A stretch of 64,000 nucleotides of DNA from Piscicola geometra (Eukaryota > Annelida > Clitellata > Hirudinida > Piscicolidae). The position numbers and the translations under genes are program-made. Position 1 is the stretch's first letter. Each line of letters starts with the position of its first letter. The notes under the pieces are model-generated. The model saw only the letters and a list, made by a program, of their open reading frames with translations, was not told the origin of the DNA and did no database searches. Shown here one piece after another: positions 1 through 63,210 of the stretch. The stretch covers positions 2,812,011 through 2,876,010 of the forward strand of contig OX030966.1 of the NCBI GenBank assembly GCA_943735955.1, read 5' to 3'.

Positions 1-639
1 CATTATTTATTTATTCTTTTTTCCATTTTTAGATTTTTTTTCTTTACCGTACTTTTCCATCCATCACACAGTGACCGGATATGTTGCATTGCAGTCTCGC
101 ATGCCTTGCTTCAAGCTCCCTTTGTTATCACAAGCGCATAGAACACAAGACAGCACAAAACGCCACAAATACGACAAATCGACAAAGAACTTACCCTTTT
201 CCACATAAAAAACAAAACAAAAATAATAATAAAAAGAAAAAAACAGAACACACGCTATCAGATGCCACTAAAAGTGCCAACACCAATTGCACTTCGAGAA
301 AAGGCTACGTATTCCAAACTCAAATGCCACAACACATTTACGCAAGAAAACCAAAAAGTCACTTTTCCGCATTTTATAAAAAAATTATTTTTTACAACTT
401 TACTTTTTTTTAAATGTAACATTTTTTTGACGTTTTTGTCTTTATTTAATAAATTTATATTCAAATGCCAATCATTTTTGTATGACAACTGTAATGGTTT
501 CATATTCAGCTTGCTTTCGATCTCATCTTCATTCTTATCATTATCATTACACTGGCTAAGAGTGATCTTCTCAACTCAAATATGGCAGTAGACTTTTTCC
601 TTAGAGCTCGAGTTTTTGAGATATTTTTTTTTGGTCTAT
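1..639. other. AT-rich DNA, nothing recognised
   Basis: No repeats or exons with support; open frames here lack coding character. Confidence 0.5.
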
Positions 640-872
640 ATTTTTCACAGCCTGACAGACGCAAGCCATGTTACAAGGGTTCTGAAAACCATGGTTCTTA
701 GGCGCCGAGGCGCCACTCCACACGACGTACACATATCTCAATGCATACGTCGCAAACACCGCATCATATACACTAGGTATATGATAGTTCACGGTTGCTT
801 GTCAGGGATTCGAACAGGCAACCTTTGAGTTGCAATACCAACGTCTACCATCTAAGCCACCCCCGCTCCCCG
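640..872 (-). mobile_element. tRNA-derived SINE (minus strand)
   Basis: The reverse complement of 795-872 contains an A-box-like tggcttagatgg and a B-box gttcgaatccc with tRNA spacing. The T stem and acceptor do not pair properly, so it is a SINE head, not a tRNA gene. The body extends leftward and includes the near-palindrome ggcgccgaggcgcc at about 700. Confidence 0.55.
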
Positions 873-959
873 TTTTAATCATTTGTGGGCTCCAAGATTT
901 TTAATTAAATTGAAGAAGCAAAATCGACTCATTAAAGTTTTTTTTAAATAGTACAAACA

Positions 960-988
960 TTGGATCTAGTATTTTTATCCAACACCAC
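960..988 (+). repeat. Left terminal inverted repeat
   Basis: This 29-bp left end matches 2115-2143 perfectly in inverted orientation. Confidence 0.8.
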
Positions 989-1388
989 CAAGTTACGTAG
1001 TTAAGGGGTGGAGTTTAAAGATTTGTTAACAACTAAAAGTATTTTTAATAATTATAAAAATAGTTTACTTGAAGTTTATTTAAATATTTTAGAATTAAAA
1101 TAAAATTGTTTGATAATTTAAATAGTAGAGTTTATTAATTCGAAAAAATCTTTTTAATTACTAAGACAATAAGATGCACTTTAATACTATTTTAGTAGAA
1201 GCACAAAAACAAAACACAATATTTATTCATTCATATTTTAAATGACATTAGTGAATTTCATGTTCTTGAATAAAATTAGAAAATCACAAGGTGTCTTTTT
1301 TTTACTACAGAAAAAATTTCATTTAAACAAAAAAGATTAAATGTTTATTTATTAAAAACAATAATACAAAACATAGCAAAAACATTTC

Positions 1389-1830
1389 TTCGTCTTCGGC
1401 TAGCCCTTCTTTCTGACTTCATTGCAATCTTGATGTGCCTTGTTCAGGTATCTGTAGCTCTCTTTCCACTTGCCTGTGGTTTACTCCTTCCAATTGAAGG
1501 TCATGGCAGAGTTGGGGTTGAGCTGCAAAACTTTTCTGTGGTAATCAATAGCGAGTATGGAAATTACAGAAGTACGTATATGCAGGGTCGCAAGGCATTA
1601 GGTCTTTCATCTCCCATGGTGTGAATGACTTCTTCGTACTATGGAACAACTACATTATGTTCTATCCCAAAATCACTTTTCCGAGATCTCCACATCTGTT
1701 TCTTATTCTTTTTCCTTCTCCATCTTTTCAAGCTTGGCATCCTCACGACAGTGTGATTGGCCTCCACAGCATCCTATTTCCATAGTCAGAAAGCTAGAAA
1801 AAGAAAAAGTTACACTGACATGTCATTAAA
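1389..1830 (-). pseudogene. Fragment of an APC6/CDC16-like TPR gene inside the TIR element
   Basis: On the minus strand, 1484-1555 reads LAIDYHRKVLQLNPNSAMTF, a typical tetratricopeptide repeat whose wording (A-L-D-Y-H-R-x-A-L) resembles the anaphase-promoting complex subunit APC6/CDC16. Upstream on the same strand (about 1706-1790) a decayed frame reads TMEIGCCGG ... DAKLEKMEKEKE ... EISEK, which parallels the preceding CDC16 segment (E-V-G-V-V-A ... A-L-E-K-I-K ... D-K-W). Downstream KWKESYRYLNKA continues the TPR pattern. Frameshifts and stops interrupt it. A pyrimidine-rich AG just before the first block looks like a retained acceptor, so the piece may be genomic rather than a processed copy. 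Identification is from memory of the family. Confidence 0.4.
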
Positions 1831-2114
1831 AACGTCTACAAGGTCTTTTGTTCATAATTGAGGCAAAGATTTAAGCACCGATGAACTTAAGAAATCTAAA
1901 TTCTAAAAGACTTTGAAATTTATATTTAGATTCAAAATTTATATGATAAATTTATAGAAGAATTAACTTTAAATATGGAAAAAAACTTTTTGAAACTAAA
2001 TAAAACTAAGATAATTTAAAATAGCCGTAATCGTCGTAATGGAGTCTACTAAAGTTTTATTTACTTATTCATTTAAGCTCCACCCTTTAAGTACGTTGCT
2101 CCACCCAATTGTTT

Positions 2115-2143
2115 GTGGTGTTGGATAAAAATACTAGATCCAA
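2115..2143 (-). repeat. Right terminal inverted repeat
   Basis: This 29-bp right end is the exact reverse complement of 960-988. Confidence 0.8.
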
Positions 2144-2204
2144 AATATTTATATATAAAAATATTAAAAATATGTTTATGATTTAAAAAAAAGTAAGTAC
2201 TTAA

Positions 2205-2874
2205 CATTTTAAACTGCGTTTTAAGCTGTCACTAAAAAGACGCCAATCGTCTGGAAAATATTTTGAAAGACCTAATTTTTCCAGGAGTTCACTAATTTCG
2301 TCACAAAACACAAATGTTTCATTTTGAAAGCAACAGCGTCTTTTCTATTTTATGGTTAAAAATTGTTTAAGATTCATTTTCCAGTAGTTTTTTTCGATTT
2401 AATCTAGAAGCTAGTAATTCAGAAGCTTATTTTGACAAGTTAAGAGTTCTTATCAGATCCATTAATTCTTTCTTGTTGAAAAGTTATCAGTATTTTTCCT
2501 ACTTGAGGAACCAGGCGTCTAGCAGTGACTAAATCGAGATAAGTCCACTATAAGGGCAATTTCGTTTGATTCCAATAATATTTATTTTTAAAAAATAAAA
2601 TTCTTAAAACGGATTCAAGTTTCTCTCGAAACCAAAATTTTAAACTATTTCTTTTTCCAGTAGTCCACTGCTGTAAATGTTCTTTACACGTTTTAAAGAT
2701 TCAGTGTGGTGGTCATGTTTCATTCTAATCACCAAGTTTAGCACCAAAGTAACCGAGATAATTTTTCTTCATAAAATCTCTCACCGTTTCTCTGTTTTCT
2801 TTTCATGTGTATTCTTCACAAATATAGAAAAACTCATCAGGATTATTTAAACTAATTTTCCTACTTGAACTCAT
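2205..2874 (-). pseudogene. Decayed transposon-encoded protein (N-terminal part)
   Basis: Minus-strand frames with several stops and shifts show blocks of a TE-encoded protein common in invertebrate genomes. These are a start MSSSRKISLNNPDEFFYICE, then MKKNYLGYFGAKLGD and ETWPPH, then LNLSK ... SELLASRLNRKKLLE, and at the 3' end CDEISELLEKLGLSKYFPDD followed by WRLFSDSLKRSLKC. The last block is the best-conserved part of that family (W-R-L-F-I-D-S-S-K-R-S-L-K). The remainder of the protein is missing. It abuts the right end of the TIR element, but a functional link is not shown. Confidence 0.6.
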
Positions 2875-3197
2875 TTTTATTTATTTAAAAAAATTAAAAT
2901 ATAATATAACTTTAAAAATTGTATTTTATACTATATATATAAATTTCAATAGCGCAGTGTTATTAAATATTGCAAAACATGGATTAAAAACTGGAAATTT
3001 AAATGCAACTTAGCCGAAAACCTAAAGTTGGTAGATGAAAACTGATTTTATAATTGAAGTCAGCACATCAAATATATTTGAATTCAATTTCAAAATTCAA
3101 GACACAAAAAAACTTTTTTTTGTTGGTCTGTGTTATCATCAAAATTATAATTTTTTCAACCAATTTTTACTTTATTACTTGAGCATTTAATCATTTT

Positions 3198-3330
3198 TCC
3201 CACACACAACATCACCATCCTTTCCATCTTGCCATCTTCAACACCATCATCCTCCTTCCCAAGTTTCGGCTCTTATCACCTTCATCTTTTCATCCACCAC
3301 CCCCTCTCCTTGCAACCCCATGACTAAGAG
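3198..3330 (+). other. C/T/A-rich, G-poor tract
   Basis: A run of CCATC- and CACC-type motifs with few G lies just before the (GT)n array. It resembles the tracts before acceptors elsewhere, but no convincing exon follows. Confidence 0.5.
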
Positions 3331-3367
3331 TCATTTGATTTAATGATACTATCAATTATACCCGTCA

Positions 3368-3617
<250 letters not shown>

Positions 3618-3853
3618 CGTTGTGTGTATATGCGTACGTCTGTGTATATGTGTGAAAATATGTGTGAAAAACTTTTCAATATACACACATCAATCCAAAT
3701 ATATAAACACTCACGAATGTGATTTGAATGGCTTAATCCAAAGAGTTTACTGAGCCTATGTCCACGCACAGACACATACATCAACGCGGGTGTGCAGCAC
3801 GATCATAAACCTTTGTGTGTTTTTTGTGCCCATTGACTTTTTTCCAGTTCATT

Positions 3854-4043
3854 GTTTATGTGTGTTGTGAATACGCAAAAGTTGTTTATGTGCGTTATGA
3901 TGAAGCAGATATTGTTTATGTTTGTAATGATGACGTGGAAATCGCTTCGATGTGTCATGATGACGTAGACGTTTTTTATGTGTTTCATAATGAGTTAGAT
4001 ATTGTTTATGAGTTCAATGATGACGTAAAACTTTTTTCGGTGT
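3854..4043 (+). repeat. Divergent 30-bp tandem repeat, about six units
   Basis: Units start at 3854, 3884, 3914, 3944, 3974 and 4004 with no indels. The consensus is near gtttatgtgtgtNatgatga followed by cgtagaNatt. In one frame each unit gives ten residues of the type V-Y-V-C-N-D-D-V-E-I, within an open frame 3815-4165. Several units contain TGATGACGT. No gene context was found on either side. Confidence 0.8.
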
Positions 4044-4384
4044 TTCTGCGTGTTTTTACAGCACCAGGCAATGCATGCGTTGTCAATACGTGCTTTTATT
4101 TTTGTTTTTTTCGCCAAGTTTTTAAAAAAACTTTCATTATAACATTATCTTTATCATTTTGTTAGCATAACGTAAAAACTAGATGTATCGTTACTGTGTG
4201 GGGCGTAGACATCGATTGGAAGATTTGTTACCGTTACTTCATATTAAATTTAATCGTATTACTAGGAGGTGTTAATTAAAACCCAAAGGGATTTAGGGAT
4301 ATGGAAGAAAAAGTTAAAGTAATAATAATGTAAAATTTTGAAAAAAGAAAAAAAAGAAAAATAAAGGAGATATAATCTGGAAAA

Positions 4385-4530
4385 AATGAATAAAGGGGAA
4401 GATGAGGGGAAGAAGAAAAAAGATAAAGAGAGGTTGATGAGAAGAGGAAGGAAGGAAATGAAGGAAAGGGAGGAAATGGAAGAAAGAAAGGTAAGGAAGG
4501 AGGTTGAGGAGAGTGGAGAAGGGGGCATGG
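4385..4530 (+). other. Purine-rich tract
   Basis: About 145 bp almost entirely A and G (gaagg/aggaa motifs). The long Lys/Glu/Arg frame it opens is a compositional effect. Confidence 0.7.
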
Positions 4531-7500
4531 TATATAATTATCGAATGCTGTCATGCGTGGTATTTACGATGCGGCATCACTGTGTGTCTTCTTTCCTCTC
4601 TTCCTTGAGAGCTAATATTCGTATTTCGTTTTTTGTCTCATATGTGTTTTATTCAAACTAGTTTTGTATTGATTAATTTTATTGAAAGTTGTTTTTTATG
4701 AATTTTTAATAGTTTAGACCAACACTCGTACATTCACGAACTCGGATATCATTGACAAAACTTCATAATTTAATTAACTCGAAAAAAAATTTTTTTTTAT
4801 TTTTAAATAATTAAGTCATTTAGATTTTTTATTTATAAAAATAGCTAATTAAATGAAATACTTTTTTCAAAAAAAATGTCAAGTTAAATATAAAAGCCAA
4901 AACTCCATTTTTCGGTTCACAACTGAAAATTAAAATTTCTGTTTAAAATTTACTTCAACTTATTGAAAAACTAAATTTAAAACTTGAAATATACTTGCTA
5001 CACTTTTGGTTTCGGAATAGGTCAAAAGTTCAAGGATAAACAAGCTTTTAGATATACGAGTAGTCTAGAAATTATTGATATTATTTTAATTATATTAGTA
5101 ACAAATATTGGATTAGTCTGCACAAGTTTATATGTGAAAAAATCTCAGTTAAATAGGTTTTCCAAAGCAGAAGCTCGCGCAAAATGGGTTTTGCGTATTT
5201 GGAGAAAAAAATCGTGGGAAATATTCTTGAAGGAAAAAATGAAAATTTGACATGATTTTTGAAAACATTTATCAAAGGTAAAAGTAGAAAGGTTTGCTTA
5301 AATTCTCAAGATTATTTGGAAAAAATAATTCAAAAATAAGAAATTTAAAATTTTTGTCGAAAAAATGTAATTTTTGTGAAATATTTAAATTTTAAAACAA
5401 CTGTTTTTCTAGGTTTTGAAATTTTGATCGATGTTCGTAAAGGCTTCTTTGAAAATGTACAATTAAAATAGATTAAAAAATTCATTAAATTGTATTTTTA
5501 ACATTTCGTTAAGTTTTATTTTAAATACTTAATAAATTTTCATTTTTAACTTTTCTTTAAATTATATTTTTGCTTTCTCTCAACTTTTCGTTTAACATAT
5601 TCATTTAATTTAATTTCTAGAATAAATGAAGAATCTGAAATATAATTTTAAAACAAAAAAATTGAAAACTGTAATTGAAATGTACTAGAGAAAAAAATTG
5701 TAAAAAAGGAGTTAGAACAGTGAAATGAATCCCAAATAATCTTTTTTTCCAAAAATGTGAATGGCTTTACCTCTGTAGAGTTGAATTTAAGAATGACTGT
5801 GTTGAAATGATTATTTCAAAGAAAAAAAGAATTTTTTTCGGTGGAAGGTATGGGTTGTTGCAGAACCTAAATGTCTTCAAACTCCAGTTTGCTAACTTAT
5901 TTATTAATTTTAAATGGTCATATAGTTTATTTTTGTTTTTAACAGTTTAGAACTTCAAAACAAAATTTTAATATAATTTATAATACAATAGATAAGAATG
6001 AAAAATTTTCAAGTTATTAAGTGTTCTCAAGACAATAGTTAGACAAATAATATTAAAGATAAAGAAAGAAAAAATAAGTGTAAATATTTTCCTCAAGTTT
6101 CAAGTTTTTCAATCCAAAAATCTCTCTAGATTAAAAATAGTTTTTCAATGTGTGACATTTTTCTCGGTGGACATTCCTATAGTTCATACTCTTTCATTCC
6201 TCAGCCATCCATCAAAAATCAAAACTGCAAACAAAAAAATTTTGATTAAATATTTTTTCTCAACTCCATTGTTAACAGTTCATAAATTTTCAAGATTTTT
6301 GGCTTTTATACGTTTTTAAGCAATTTATTTTTTCTTTACAGGTTGTCTTTATTTTTCAAATGATTTATCTTTCGATGGAAGGCTATTTCTATGTTTTCAG
6401 TCGCTAAAAAATACTCTTTTCTTTCAATGTTTTCACATCAATACACGTCACCTGTCTATCCATTCATCCATCAATTCAATTTCACACTCATCCATCCATA
6501 CATCAATCCATTCTTTTCCTAATCCACCCATCTTTTAATTTTCCCACCCTCCAAGTAACAATCACGACTCTACTTCATCTTTTCCACACATGTCTCTTCT
6601 TTAATTTCTTTTTGCATTCATTCCTAAACCTCCACGCACTCACCCTTTATTATCTCTTTATTCACTATATGGTCTTTGTGGTTTTTATTGGATTTATAGC
6701 TTTTAAAATGATTTTCACACTATCAAACATTATATCGAATCTCTAATAAAAAATAAAGGCTTCTTTATGGCATATTAAAATAAAAAAGAATAAAAGACAC
6801 ATTTTCAAAATTTATCTTCACTTTTTTTATGAATTTCCTTTTTTTGATTGCGATAAAAACGAATCCACAAATTTTTTTTCATAAACGCCTAGATGCCATA
6901 AAAAACTATTGCGACAAAAATACTTATTCGCAATTTATTCGCAATATTACTTATTTTCTGTCATAAACAAATATCCACAACTCTTTCCTCGCACCATAAA
7001 GCAATCACTTCTTAGAAACCCCTCCAATCACGAGACGACATTCCATTTTAAAACCCATTTCTAACCCCCAGAACAACACTATTGTCTTTAAGTTCCTTCT
7101 TTCCAACTCTAAGTGACACAATTATATAAAATATAAAAAATATTAACAATTGATTTTTTTTGAGATTTTTTCACCGCGATACTAAAAGCATACAATTTAA
7201 ATTTAAAAACCGAAAAGTTTCATTTCTTAAATATCAAGTAATTTTTCAAGTAACAATAAAACCTTGTAAGACGGTAATTTTTAATGCATCTTTTTAAAAT
7301 CTCGTACTAGGAAACCTAAAACAACAATATAAAATACGTGCACCTCAATACCTAGCACCACAATACCTAGTACAGCAACATAAAAGACAAAATAACAAAG
7401 CAATGCCCAGGAGGTCACAAAAGATTTCAACCATCTTTCGACTTCTGCTCCAATTGCAGCTTCTCCATTTTTAGTTTAAGTTTTCTCATGTGGTGCTCTT

Positions 7501-7654
7501 CCATTACGTGTCATTGCATGTGATTTTGTATTCTTTTGAAGTTTTAATCGTGGTAAGTGTGTGTTGGTGCAAATTCCCATAAGTCAAAACAATTTTAAAA
7601 AATACATTATTATTTTATTTTTTTGAATTTCAAAATTAAGTTTGAAACGTTTTG
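4531..7654. other. AT-rich intron, no gene recognised
   Basis: Mostly A/T-rich single-copy DNA. A degenerate CATC/CATT-rich, G-poor patch lies at 6425-6660. An 88-codon frame at 4984-5250 (KAEARAKWVLRIWRKKS) has some protein-like wording but no splice context. A strong donor-like gtaagt occurs at 7554 without a convincing exon. Confidence 0.45.
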
Positions 7655-7865
7655 ATCCACTCGCGGGAATCGAACCTACAAACGACTATGTGCGACTCGA
7701 GTGCATTGATGATTAAGACGCTGTAGAGTCTCTAATTGAAGAGACGTGACGCGGCTTAGGGACTCTGCCGTCTTCTCGGTGCACGTTTTAGCTGCGAGGA
7801 TAATAGAGATGGAAACCAACTTAAAACGCCAGATTGGTTCGACACCCATAATGTTCAGACACTAT
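7655..7865 (-). mobile_element. tRNA-derived SINE relic (minus strand)
   Basis: The reverse complement carries a good B box (ggttcgattcccgcgag) near 7661-7682 and a D-arm-like gcgt...atgc upstream of it at tRNA distance. The A box is degenerate. The block is clearly more GC-rich than its surroundings, consistent with a SINE. Confidence 0.5.
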
Positions 7866-8340
7866 AGATTTTTTGAAGTATTTTTTTGAGTCTTTAGTTT
7901 GGACATAAATTATAAAAACTAGAATGTATAATAATAATAATAATACTCGTACTGTAGTGCGGTTAAGAGGGTGGTGTGGTGGAGATAGTGGTTGAGGTTT
8001 GATTGAGATGGCTGGTGTGACAAGGATAGTGATAAAAAGATAGTTAAAAAAATTATGTGTACTTTTTTCTCAGCTAGAATAAACCTGTAAAAAAAACCAA
8101 CTAAAATAATAAATAAATAAAAGTATGAGTAAATCGTTAAAATATGACTTTATCATTTCAAAATGTTTACTTACATAAAAAAATAAATTCTTATATTATT
8201 TTAGAAAATGTTTCAACTAGAAGTATCCACAGTCACGAAAGCTTTCCATAGTTTAAAAAATCATATATTCTTTTATGTGTGCAGGCATTGGTAACATGTG
8301 ATGGAATGAGGCTTCCATCCCCCTGAGAGACAATTCATCT
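7866..8340. other. Intron with a G/T-rich, C-poor patch
   Basis: A (TAA)n stretch at 7928-7946 is followed at 7960-8040 by ggtggtgtggtgg-type sequence nearly free of C. Such patches follow donors elsewhere in this gene, but no exon ends here in an open frame. Confidence 0.4.
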
Positions 8341-8613
8341 TTCTTTTTCTCTCATTATGGAATCTGGTGTTTGTTCTAGTTTATTTACTGTTGAATTATT
8401 CTATTTCATTTTTCATTGATTTCCTTATCTTTTTATTTAATAAGTTATTTATTATATTATTCATTATTTTCTTGTTCGACCTTTTTTCTTCATTCATTCC
8501 ATTATTCAAACATTCGTTTTCCGTTTTTTTTCAAGTTTGTTATTTTTTCCTTTTCTCTTATTTTATTCGTTTCTTCTTTAAACACCTTCCTAGCACCATC
8601 CTCCTACATTCAG

Positions 8614-60267
<51,654 letters not shown>

Positions 60268-62860
60268 CCTCGCGACTGTGAAATTAAAAGTTTGCGCTAG
60301 ATAAATAAGCCGAAAACAAACGCAAAACTAATTAAATGTTTTTTTTCAATTAGATCTGACATGTTATTTGTGGTATTACTTGTTTCGAGTTGAATTCTTA
60401 ATTATCCCAAACTTTCATTATTCTTCTCGCACGTATGAATAATTTAAAACTTTTATGATATTATTGAAACAAACATTTCAACTTTTTTGAAAAAATATTA
60501 TAAAATGTTCAATATGAAGTTATAATTAATATTACTAATATTTATATAAAAAATTTATATTACTGTTTTTCTTTTATTTAATAAATTTGAAACGAAAATA
60601 ATCTATTATATAATGAATATAGTATATTTTGAAGTGAATATAATATATAAAAACCAATTATAATATATTATGATAATTTATATTTTCCTAATTGTTTTCT
60701 CTTCTCTTCGATCATTGGGAGTCCTCCTCGTAACTCAATAAGCTGCCCAGCGACACCGCAACGCACGTCTGCCCGTCTCGATCGATCATCTTAAATGATG
60801 AAAAAGATGAAAACATAAGAGAGTCCACAAGTGGCTATAATTAGTCTTTTGTTTCCCTGAATTCCAATTTAAGAAAATGTATAATTATTTTTTATGCAAT
60901 TTTGATTTTAAATTTTAATTATAAAAAAGTTAATGGTCTGAGGAGTTTTATCTTGATTTAGTTTTTGAATTATTTTTACTATTTGAAAAAGACTTAAATT
61001 AGTTTTCAACAAATTGAATTCATTTTGCTCATTAAGATTTTCGAAATGATTTTATTGAGAAAAAATTATATATTTACTTCAAGAATCCACTTTAATTTCT
61101 TTTTTAAACTTTTTATAAATTTTTTATTCCTTCTTTTTCTCATTTTATTTTTAAATGAATATCTTTAAATTAAAAAAAAAATTCACAATCTTCAAAGAAT
61201 GTTTCCACGATTTTTTTTATATGAAAACTATTGTTTTTTTGTTGAAAAATAAATAGATCGGTGTGAAAACTTTGTTTCAAACTAGGAATATTTTAAACTA
61301 AAAAACAAAAACACCTTAAATCTGTTTTCATTTTTTGCTTTCAATTCATTTTATTTTCAAAAATCAACAGTATTAGTTGAAGTAGGACTTGAATTTTGAG
61401 CCAATCGAATGATAAAATCGCTGAAAACAGTTTCGAGGCTATTAAAAACATTCAAAAAGACCAGCGTTTAAAGCATTTTAGACTACATTCTTTCTTTCAT
61501 TATCATAAAAAACTTTGATTTTTATTACTTTATACTTTAATTAAGTTATACTTTCATCAAGTTATACTTTCATCATGTTATATCTTAATTATTTTATAAT
61601 TATAAAGACTTAGCGTAAGACACCATGTATAAGGCGCACTTGTTTCTTTTATTTTTAGACTCAAAAACTTTCCAATAACGCGAACTTATAGATTTTTCAA
61701 TAGTCAAATGGAGAATACTTCCGATCTGACTTTCAAGTTTTTGTTTTTTCCCATCTTTTTCTTTTTTGGCATTTAAAACAGGTGCGTCTTACACATGGTG
61801 ATTTATTATTATTGTGTTTTCAACTTCTAAAAGACACTACCCCCAACACGTTTGTGTCCACTTCGAAGCGTCTGGTTGAAGGGTGGAAACAACATCTTCT
61901 AGTTAAGGATGTATATCTCATCAAAAATTGTTTAATTCTCATTAATATTTATTAATTATTCTCCATTTATATTTATTATACTGAAAAACGAATTTTTAAA
62001 ATGACTTTTTCAGTTTTGTCAGACATATTAGTAACGTTAAAAAATTATTGCCAATAATTTTCGTCCTTAATCTATGAATTATCAGTTATAGAGCGTAACT
62101 AATCGATTCCTACTGTAAACGGCTTCTAATATCAACAGTCTTTAGAGCTATTTCTCTGCAATACTTTCTACAGACTACCAATTATCATTCTAGGAATAAC
62201 ATTCCACAATAATTGTTTTATGATTATTATAAAACACCTTATGCTATTTTATATAATACATACAGAACTAGAATCCAATTGTTAAAGAGTATCTTGAACT
62301 TACTATATTTTGGTCTTAAGTTGAACAAGTTAAAAAATGTCTTATTGCAGTTTTGTGAACTTTATTTTTGGTGTACAAATGGTCTCCTATGATTACTATT
62401 ATGAAAACTTACATATTTTTGTAATAAACTAAAAGCTGATGTCTTATTTTCTTTTAATTTAAAATACAATTTTATAAGAAAGTAATAGATTTTTGAGAAC
62501 AGATTTGAAAATTATAAAAAGTATATGAAGAATAAATTAAAATTTAAAGTCTAAACTATTTCGATTTTTTTTCTTATTTTATTAAATAAGCTAATTTTCG
62601 GAACGGAAAAACTTGTTTAATTAATATTTTTTTATGAAAACTACAGATTGATCATAATGAACAAGAAAGTAAAATACTTTCTTTATCTTTTATTCATGTA
62701 AAATATTGTTTGACATAATAAATGTAAATCAAACAGTTTAAATCGTTTAAAATATTGTAATACGAACTAAAATTCGAAAAGATAAATCAAAAATAATGCA
62801 GAATATAAAAGTCAAAATCACAAAAGTGTTGTTTTCAATTCTGTCTTTTCATCAAACTTT
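60268..62860. other. 3' UTR and intergenic AT-rich DNA
   Basis: It contains an AATAAA at 60580-60585. A sharply GC-richer island at 60715-60800 reads on the minus strand, after an acceptor-like tttttcatcatttaag, as MIDRDGQTCVAVSLGSLLSY then EEDSQ and a stop; its role is unresolved. The rest is featureless. Confidence 0.4.
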
Positions 62861-63210
62861 TGTTTTTTCACCATTCATTCTTTCATCGATCTTTTTATTT
62901 CTCTACTAATCTAGCTATCTCTAAACTATCCCTCCCATCTAAACATTCATCTCTAGGCATAAGCTATTTTCTCTTTTTTAACTTTCAATCTTTCATTGTT
63001 ACCCACATTTCTTCATCCTTCTTCAGCCCCTCTTTTACAATTCTTTCTATTTTCAAGCTGTTTTTTTTTCTCTTTCATCATCCTCGCCCAATCTTCATCC
63101 CTTCTTCTGTTTCCCCCTTGCCCTTCAACCTCCTCCTCACTTTCTCATCTTTCTTTACTTTCTCTCCAATCTCCCTATCTTTTTTTACTCACTCCCCCAT
63201 CTTCTCTCGA
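62861..63210 (-). other. Pyrimidine-rich plus strand; likely 3' UTR of the minus-strand gene
   Basis: About 350 bp of ttctt/cctcc runs (purine-rich on the coding strand of the right-hand gene) directly downstream of its stop. Confidence 0.5.

Larger units (their letters stand above)
960..2143. mobile_element. DNA transposon-like element with 29-bp terminal inverted repeats
   Basis: A 29-bp sequence beginning ttggatctagtatttttatc at 960-988 recurs as an exact inverted copy at 2115-2143. Similarity continues inward (acgta, ttaagGGGTGGAG, ttaaa) for about 30 more bases on each side. The 1,184-bp unit has no transposase-like reading frame, so it looks non-autonomous. No clear target-site duplication is visible. 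Superfamily is not assigned. It carries a host-gene-like fragment, listed separately. Confidence 0.75.

Noticed and set aside
2205..2874. Transposase for the adjacent TIR element
   Set aside because: The decayed protein lies outside the right inverted repeat and is truncated, so a link is not supported.
7476..7553. Exon ending at the strong donor gtg|gtaagt near 7554
   Set aside because: The phase-compatible frame (FKFSHVVLFHYVSLHV...) has no Ig-domain character and a poor acceptor context.
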